Below are positions 15,333 to 19,031 of a stretch of 19,031 bases of DNA, piece by piece. Source of the stretch: Rhodospirillales bacterium (GTDB lineage: Bacteria; Pseudomonadota; Alphaproteobacteria; Reyranellales; Reyranellaceae). The position numbers were made by a program, and so were the translations under genes. How positions within the stretch are numbered: position 1 is the stretch's first letter; each line of letters begins with the position of its first letter. The stretch spans positions 1 through 19,031 of the forward strand of contig JABMNB010000208.1 in the NCBI GenBank assembly GCA_013205335.1, written 5' to 3'. The notes beneath the pieces were generated by a model, which was not told the origin of the DNA, did no database searches, and saw only the letters and a program-made list of their open reading frames with translations.

Positions 15333-15379
15333 CCCAACCCCGGCCTAGGGTCCGCCAGTTCGCAAAGGCCGCGGTTGGG
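15333..15379 (+). promoter_or_regulatory. 14-bp-arm hairpin just upstream of the peroxiredoxin gene
   Basis: CCCAACCCCGGCCT (15333-15346) pairs with AGGCCGCGGTTGGG (15366-15379) with one C/C mismatch around a 19-base loop. Six bases after it come TATATT (15385-15390, a possible -10) and the AAGGAG ribosome site. If TATATT is the -10, the right arm overlaps the -35 position and the dyad could be an operator; if transcription starts further upstream, it is a stable leader hairpin. A matching -35 box is not evident. Confidence 0.45.
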
Positions 15380-15402
15380 CGGCGTATATTAAGGAGCTAA
15401 TA

Positions 15403-15885
15403 ATGGCGAAAGTCGGCGACAAGGTCCCAAGCGCCACGCTGCGCACCATGGGTCCCGAAGGCCCCAAGGCCGTGACCACCGAAGAGCTTTTCGCGCCGGG
15501 CAAGAAGGTCGTCGCCTTCGCGCTGCCGGGCGCCTTCACCCCCACTTGTTCAGCAAAGCACGTGCCCGGGTTCGTGGCCGAAGCAGCTGCTCTCAAGGCG
15601 AAGGGCGTCGACGTCATCGCCTGCATTTCCGTGAACGACGCGTTCGTGATGGGCGCCTGGGGCAAGGACCAGAAGGCTGGCGACCTGGTGATGATGCTGG
15701 GCGACGGCAACGGCGAGTTCACCCAGGCGATGGGCCAGACGATGGACGGCTCGAAGTTCGGCCTCGGCACGCGCAGCCAGCGCTACGCCATGGTCGTCGA
15801 AGACGGCGTCATCAAGCACCTCTTCGTCGAGAAGCCGGGCGCTTTCGAGGTCTCCTCGGCCGAGTACGTGCTGAAGAATCTCTAG
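15403..15885 (+). CDS. Peroxiredoxin, Prx5 type
   Basis: This 160-residue thiol peroxidase reduces hydrogen peroxide and organic hydroperoxides in the cytosol. The active-site motif PGAFTPTCS carries the peroxidatic cysteine at residue 49, with the family's catalytic Thr three residues before it and a conserved Arg later (RSQRYAMVV). Length and the N-terminal VGDKVPSATL are typical of the Prx5/AhpE-like atypical group, which depends on glutathione or glutaredoxin for recycling. There is no C-terminal glutaredoxin fusion. AAGGAG sits six bases before the ATG, an excellent ribosome site, which together with the strong terminator downstream suggests a well-expressed single-gene unit. Confidence 0.94.
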   Translation: MAKVGDKVPSATLRTMGPEGPKAVTTEELFAPGKKVVAFALPGAFTPTCSAKHVPGFVAEAAALKAKGVDVIACISVNDAFVMGAWGKDQKAGDLVMMLGDGNGEFTQAMGQTMDGSKFGLGTRSQRYAMVVEDGVIKHLFVEKPGAFEVSSAEYVLKNL

Positions 15886-15914
15886 CGCCTCGCACCCCAC
15901 GCGGCCAAGATCGA

Positions 15915-15945
15915 CGGCGGAGCGCAGGCTTCGCCGTTTTTCTTT
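15915..15945 (+). terminator. Strong intrinsic terminator, next to the AroE-like ribosome site
   Basis: CGGCGGAGC (15915-15923) pairs with GCTTCGCCG (15928-15936) in a nine-base-pair stem (one G-T pair) around a GCAG loop, followed by TTTTTCTTT (15937-15945). This is a textbook rho-independent terminator for the peroxiredoxin gene. It ends directly against the GGGGG ribosome site (15946-15950) of the next gene, so it also lies in that gene's leader. Confidence 0.85.
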
Positions 15946-15953
15946 GGGGGCTC

Positions 15954-16823
15954 ATGAACCCGACAGATCCGCAGCTCTTCAACGGCCTGTTCCAGGTCAA
16001 CGGCGCCACGCGCCTCTACGGCACGATCGGCGATCCCATCCGCCAGCTGCGCATGACCGGCGTGATGCCCCAGGTCTTCGCCGCCACCGGGGTCAATGCC
16101 GTCTGGCTGCCCTTCGAGGGCGGCCCGGAACTACTGCCGCTGATGCTCGACGCACTCGTCAAGATGCGCAATCTCGGCGGCTTCACCGTCACGATCCCGC
16201 ACAAGACCACCATGCTCGACCTGCTGGGCCGCGCCACGCCGCGCGCGCTGGCGGCCGGCAGCGTCAATCTGGTGCGCCGGGACCCTGACGGGGCGCTGGC
16301 CGGCGACAATGTCGACGGTGTGGGTTTCGTGCGCGGGCTCGAGGCGCAGGGCCATCGCGTGAAGGGCGCCAGCGTCTGGGTGGTCGGGCTCGGCGGTGCC
16401 GGCGGCGCCATCGCCGCGGCGCTCTGCGAAGCCGGTGTCGGCCGCCTGCTGGTCACCGAGATCCAGGAAGCGCGCGCCAGCAAGGCGATCGACCGGCTGC
16501 TGAACCAGTATCCCGACGTGCCGGTCGCCGAGGTACGGACGCCCCCCAAGGGCATCCACATCGCGATCAACGCGACAGCTCTCGGTCTGCGTCCCGACGA
16601 CCCGCAACCGTTCGACCCGATGACGCTCGACCCCGACGTCGTCGTGGCCGACGTGATCATGAGCCCGGTCGAAACGCCGCTGTTGATGCGGGCCCGCACC
16701 CATGGGCGGCGTATCCATCACGGCCGCCACATGCTCGACCACCAGGTGCCGCTCTACCTCGACTGGTTCGGCATCGACACCAGGGGCATCGACATCATCA
16801 GGCTGGTGCGCTCGATCGGCTGA
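15954..16823 (+). CDS. Shikimate dehydrogenase-like protein with altered substrate motif
   Basis: This 289-residue protein has the AroE/YdiB fold, an NAD(P)-dependent dehydrogenase acting in shikimate or quinate metabolism. Preserved elements are catalytic Lys84 in TIPHK, Asn105, Asp121 in GDNVDG, the dinucleotide loop GLGGAG (145-150), NATALG (206-211), and a C-terminal MLDHQ with Gln264. The N-terminal motif that binds shikimate (GxPIxHSxSP, two serines) reads IGDPIRQLRMTG (25-36): both serines are gone. The protein is therefore probably not the housekeeping AroE and may act on another hydroxy acid. The ATG has GGGGG close upstream and follows the terminator by nine bases; a longer reading frame upstream is antisense-like filler over the peroxiredoxin gene. 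Confidence 0.85.
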   Translation: MNPTDPQLFNGLFQVNGATRLYGTIGDPIRQLRMTGVMPQVFAATGVNAVWLPFEGGPELLPLMLDALVKMRNLGGFTVTIPHKTTMLDLLGRATPRALAAGSVNLVRRDPDGALAGDNVDGVGFVRGLEAQGHRVKGASVWVVGLGGAGGAIAAALCEAGVGRLLVTEIQEARASKAIDRLLNQYPDVPVAEVRTPPKGIHIAINATALGLRPDDPQPFDPMTLDPDVVVADVIMSPVETPLLMRARTHGRRIHHGRHMLDHQVPLYLDWFGIDTRGIDIIRLVRSIG

Positions 16824-16842
16824 TCTCTGCTGTCGGTCCTGA

Positions 16843-17004
16843 CAGGCTGTTGAAATGGGTTTTTCAGAAGCACCGGCGAGCCACATTGACCCGTCAACGG
16901 TCACCACGGCACCAGATTCAGGGGGTGCGACTCTCGGTTCATTTATTTCGTTTATTTCGTTTGTTTCGTTTATTCGCCACGACTCCGACTTTTTCAACGA
17001 CCTG
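16843..17004. mobile_element. Possible MITE or IS relic bounded by imperfect inverted repeats
   Basis: CAGGCTGTTGAAA (16843-16855) and TTTCAACGACCTG (16992-17004) are inverted repeats with two mismatches over 13 bases. GTTGAAA-type ends like these occur at the tips of several insertion sequences. The 162-base segment between and including them is less GC-rich than the surroundings, has no gene, and carries a 9-bp tandem repeat. The right end abuts the SDR stop codon. No target-site duplication is evident, so a relic or chance is possible. Confidence 0.35.
16942..16976. repeat. 9-bp tandem repeat, about four copies
   Basis: TTTATTTCG at 16942-16950 and 16951-16959 is followed by TTTGTTTCG (16960-16968) and the shortened TTTATTCG (16969-16976). 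The unit is a multiple of three and AT-rich, in sharp contrast to the GC-rich genome. It lies in the intergenic segment between the AroE-like gene and the converging SDR gene. Confidence 0.85.
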
Positions 17005-17766
17005 CTAAAGCGTGACCCCACCGTTCACGTGTACCGTCTGGCCAGTGATGTAGCTTGCCGCCGGCGAACACAGGAAGGCGATCAGGGCCGCCACTTCGGC
17101 GGGCTTGCCGTAGCGGCCCATCGGGATCGACTGGGTCACCTTCTCCATCCCGGCCCGCGGCACGGCGGCATGGGCGTCCGGGTCCTTCTCGATGAAACCC
17201 GGGGCGACGCAGTTCACCGTGGCGCCCGAGCCCGCGATATCGACGGCGAACGCCTTGGCGAAAGCCTCGACGCCCGCCTTGGCGGCGGCCGACGCCGGAA
17301 AGGTCATGAGACCGCGCGCGAAGGCATGGGCCACGAACGACGAGACGCCGACCAGGCGCCCCGACGCGCCGGCCTTGACCAGCCACGGCTTGGCCGCCGT
17401 CGCCAGTTCGAAGAAAGCCGCCGTCATCGCATTCTGGCTGGCGTCCCAGGCCGCGCGGTCGAGTTCGCCGACCTGCGCGCGGTTGGCGAAACCCGCATTG
17501 CTCACGATGACGTCGAGGCGACCGAACGCCTTCACGGTCTCATCGACCAGACGCGCCGCCGTGCCGGAAACGGCAAGGTCGCCTTCGAGGATCAGCGTTT
17601 GGGCGCCGGCCCCCGCGGCGAATGCCGCTACCCGTTCGAGACCGGCCCGGTTGCGACGCGCATGGAGGACCAGGGCCGTGTCGGGCGCGGCCAGCGCACG
17701 CGCGGTTGCGGCGCCGATGCCCGAGGAGGCACCGGTGATGAGGATTACGCGGGACGGAGAAGCCAT
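17005..17766 (-). CDS. SDR family protein lacking the catalytic tyrosine
   Basis: This 253-residue protein has the SDR fold: TGASSGIG (11-18) binds the cofactor, NAG is at 90-92, Ser142-Ser143 lie at the active-site serine region, PGFIEKD at 189-195, and VNGG near the end. At the YxxxK position the sequence is TFPASAAAK (155-163): Lys163 is kept but the Tyr is replaced by Ser159, with Phe156 nearby. Classical SDR chemistry needs that Tyr, so the protein may be inactive, regulatory, or use a different mechanism. The ATG at 17766 is chosen by the family N-terminus; a TTG at 17802 is in frame but overlaps the upstream gene. It follows the SGNH hydrolase by 26 bases on the same strand. Confidence 0.88.
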   Translation of the reverse strand: MASPSRVILITGASSGIGAATARALAAPDTALVLHARRNRAGLERVAAFAAGAGAQTLILEGDLAVSGTAARLVDETVKAFGRLDVIVSNAGFANRAQVGELDRAAWDASQNAMTAAFFELATAAKPWLVKAGASGRLVGVSSFVAHAFARGLMTFPASAAAKAGVEAFAKAFAVDIAGSGATVNCVAPGFIEKDPDAHAAVPRAGMEKVTQSIPMGRYGKPAEVAALIAFLCSPAASYITGQTVHVNGGVTL

Positions 17767-17792
17767 GGCGACAGGAGTAGAATCCCGCGCGC

Positions 17793-19010
17793 CTAGCGGC
17801 AAGTCTCGCGCACGACCGGCGCCAGCAGCGCCGCGAAGCGGCGCGCGCCCGCCGCCGAGAAATGTCCCTGGTCCACGAAGTCGGCCGAACCGAACGCATC
17901 GTCCGGCAGGACCACGTAGGTATCGCCGAGCGCCCGCGCGGTACGCTCCAGCAGCGCGTTGGACTGCTGCAGCAGCGGCCAGAGATCGCGGTCGCGCACG
18001 CGCGGCAGCCAGCCGTACAAGCCCTCGCCCTTCAGGCGGTCGCGGTTGACGACCTGCCCGACCCAGATCGTCGGCGTGCCACGGGCGCGGTTGATGGCCG
18101 AGATCGACCGGACGTTGCGCTCGAAGATCGCCGCCGCCGCCGGATCGGGTCCGCTGGCAGGCGGCAGCGCATAGGGATCCTTGGCATAGCGCACCGTGTC
18201 GACTTCGGCCGCGACGAGGCGGGCCAGTACCGTGAGCAGCGGCGAGATCGTGACGTTGGAGCCACCGGCACGCCGCACCTTCAGGGAATCGACCTGGCTA
18301 GGCATGTGGAAGTCGGCATAGCCGGCATCGAGGTCGGGAATGTGCGCGTTACGCAGGTCGTTCCAACCCACGAAGTAGACCGCGCAGCTCGGCGCCTTGG
18401 CGAACTTCTCGGGATAGAAGGCCGTCTGCAACAGGTGCTCGGCCGTCGTGTAGCCCGGCACGCCGTGATTGACGACGACCAGCCTGTCGCCGCGCAGCGC
18501 CTCGTCCAGCCGCTCGGGCCAGGTGTCGCCCTCGCCATTGCCGATATCGTAGGTCGCCGACCCGCCGAAGGTCGCCACGACGGCGCCGTCGGCCAACCGC
18601 GCGGGATCGGGATCGCGACCGCGCGTGCCCTGGGACGAATGCCGGATGGCGAGCCCGGTTGCGCTGGTAAAGGCGAGGCCGGATACCGGCACGGCCTGCA
18701 GCAGCGGATGCCACTGGAAGCGCGCCGGTTCGGCGCTGACCGGCGGCAGCAGCGATGGCGAGCCGGGCGGCGCCAGGGCCCAGGATCCCAGGCCCCAGGC
18801 GAACTCGACACAGGCCAGCACCAAGAGCGTTCCCGAGAGACGCGGCCAGCGCGCGAGCACGATCGCCAGAAAAAGCAACGCCGCGAGATAGAGGAAATAG
18901 TCGGTGCGCGGACCTGCGAGCTTCAGTTCGTCGATCTGCCCCAGCCAGATCGCGACGCCGGCGACGACAAGAAGGCCCAGCAAGCCAACGGAGCGAAGGA
19001 ATTTCGACAC
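17793..19010 (-). CDS. Membrane-anchored SGNH/GDSL hydrolase family protein
   Basis: This 405-residue protein starts with about three transmembrane segments (5-23, 36-53, 58-80), followed by a large domain likely facing the periplasm. That domain has the SGNH hydrolase blocks: Ser151 in FGGSATYDIG (block I), Gly in NHGVPGYTT (block II), Asn217 in VGWNDLR (block III), and Asp380 with His383 in DQGHFS (block V). All four catalytic positions are filled, so it is probably an active esterase or acyl hydrolase acting on an envelope polymer or lipid. The start is GTG at 19010; an in-frame TAG at 19023-19025 rules out a longer protein. SGNH proteins of this kind can accompany carbamoyltransferase/SxtJ cassettes, but here it is 12 kb from one. 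Confidence 0.88.
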   Translation of the reverse strand: MSKFLRSVGLLGLLVVAGVAIWLGQIDELKLAGPRTDYFLYLAALLFLAIVLARWPRLSGTLLVLACVEFAWGLGSWALAPPGSPSLLPPVSAEPARFQWHPLLQAVPVSGLAFTSATGLAIRHSSQGTRGRDPDPARLADGAVVATFGGSATYDIGNGEGDTWPERLDEALRGDRLVVVNHGVPGYTTAEHLLQTAFYPEKFAKAPSCAVYFVGWNDLRNAHIPDLDAGYADFHMPSQVDSLKVRRAGGSNVTISPLLTVLARLVAAEVDTVRYAKDPYALPPASGPDPAAAAIFERNVRSISAINRARGTPTIWVGQVVNRDRLKGEGLYGWLPRVRDRDLWPLLQQSNALLERTARALGDTYVVLPDDAFGSADFVDQGHFSAAGARRFAALLAPVVRETCR

Positions 19011-19031
19011 GTTGCCCCAAGTCTAGGCCAC

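Noticed and set aside
15546..15953. Upstream extension of the AroE-like reading frame through the peroxiredoxin gene
   Set aside because: The peroxiredoxin frame is clearly coding there; the family N-terminus and ribosome site support the ATG at 15954.

Overview
The window is GC-rich, densely packed bacterial DNA with short intergenic gaps. The gene content points to an alphaproteobacterium (inference): a fused indolepyruvate ferredoxin oxidoreductase, a YqgE protein, a short RecX, Prx5-type peroxiredoxin, a class III cyclase carrying a [2Fe-2S] domain, and many short-chain dehydrogenases (SDRs). I cannot name the genus from sequence alone. No rRNA, tRNA, CRISPR array, intact insertion sequence or prophage gene is visible. 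The longest stretches without a gene are about 210 bases (1259-1467 and 14443-14655), and both hold hairpins.

Left part (1-2566, plus strand): the 3' part of an SDR gene, an exported protein of unknown function, a small SDR remnant followed by an intrinsic terminator, then a translationally coupled pair: a 2-hydroxychromene-2-carboxylate isomerase homologue and a small periplasmic OmpA-like protein. A 22-bp perfect inverted repeat closes this block against the converging minus-strand genes.

Minus-strand block (2577-6819): a TetR regulator, an SxtJ-type membrane protein, a 50-residue DUF5989 membrane peptide, a NodU/CmcH-type carbamoyltransferase and a zinc-free quinone oxidoreductase, in transcription order. 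The middle three genes correspond to sxtI-sxtJ-sxtK, which sit together in saxitoxin clusters, here in a genome region with no other toxin gene. A membrane-anchored SGNH hydrolase, the family of SxtL, lies about 12 kb away at the right edge.

Plus-strand operon (6938-10215): a HAD phosphatase, RecX, an ArsC-family protein and a three-part adenylate cyclase (cytochrome-b-like membrane domain, [2Fe-2S] ferredoxin domain, class IIIb-like cyclase domain). The gaps are 4, 33 and 4 bases. A TPR protein and a large fused indolepyruvate oxidoreductase follow, each apparently a separate unit.

Right part (14443-19031): two hairpins between converging genes, YqgE on the minus strand, a peroxiredoxin with a strong terminator, and an AroE-like protein whose substrate motif has diverged. 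Next comes a short AT-richer segment with a 9-bp tandem repeat bounded by imperfect inverted repeats. The window ends with a minus-strand pair, the SGNH hydrolase followed by an SDR that lacks the catalytic tyrosine.

The points most worth a second look are the sxtIJK-like cassette, the possible redox-sensing cyclase, the two enzymes with altered active sites, and the set of long intergenic hairpins.
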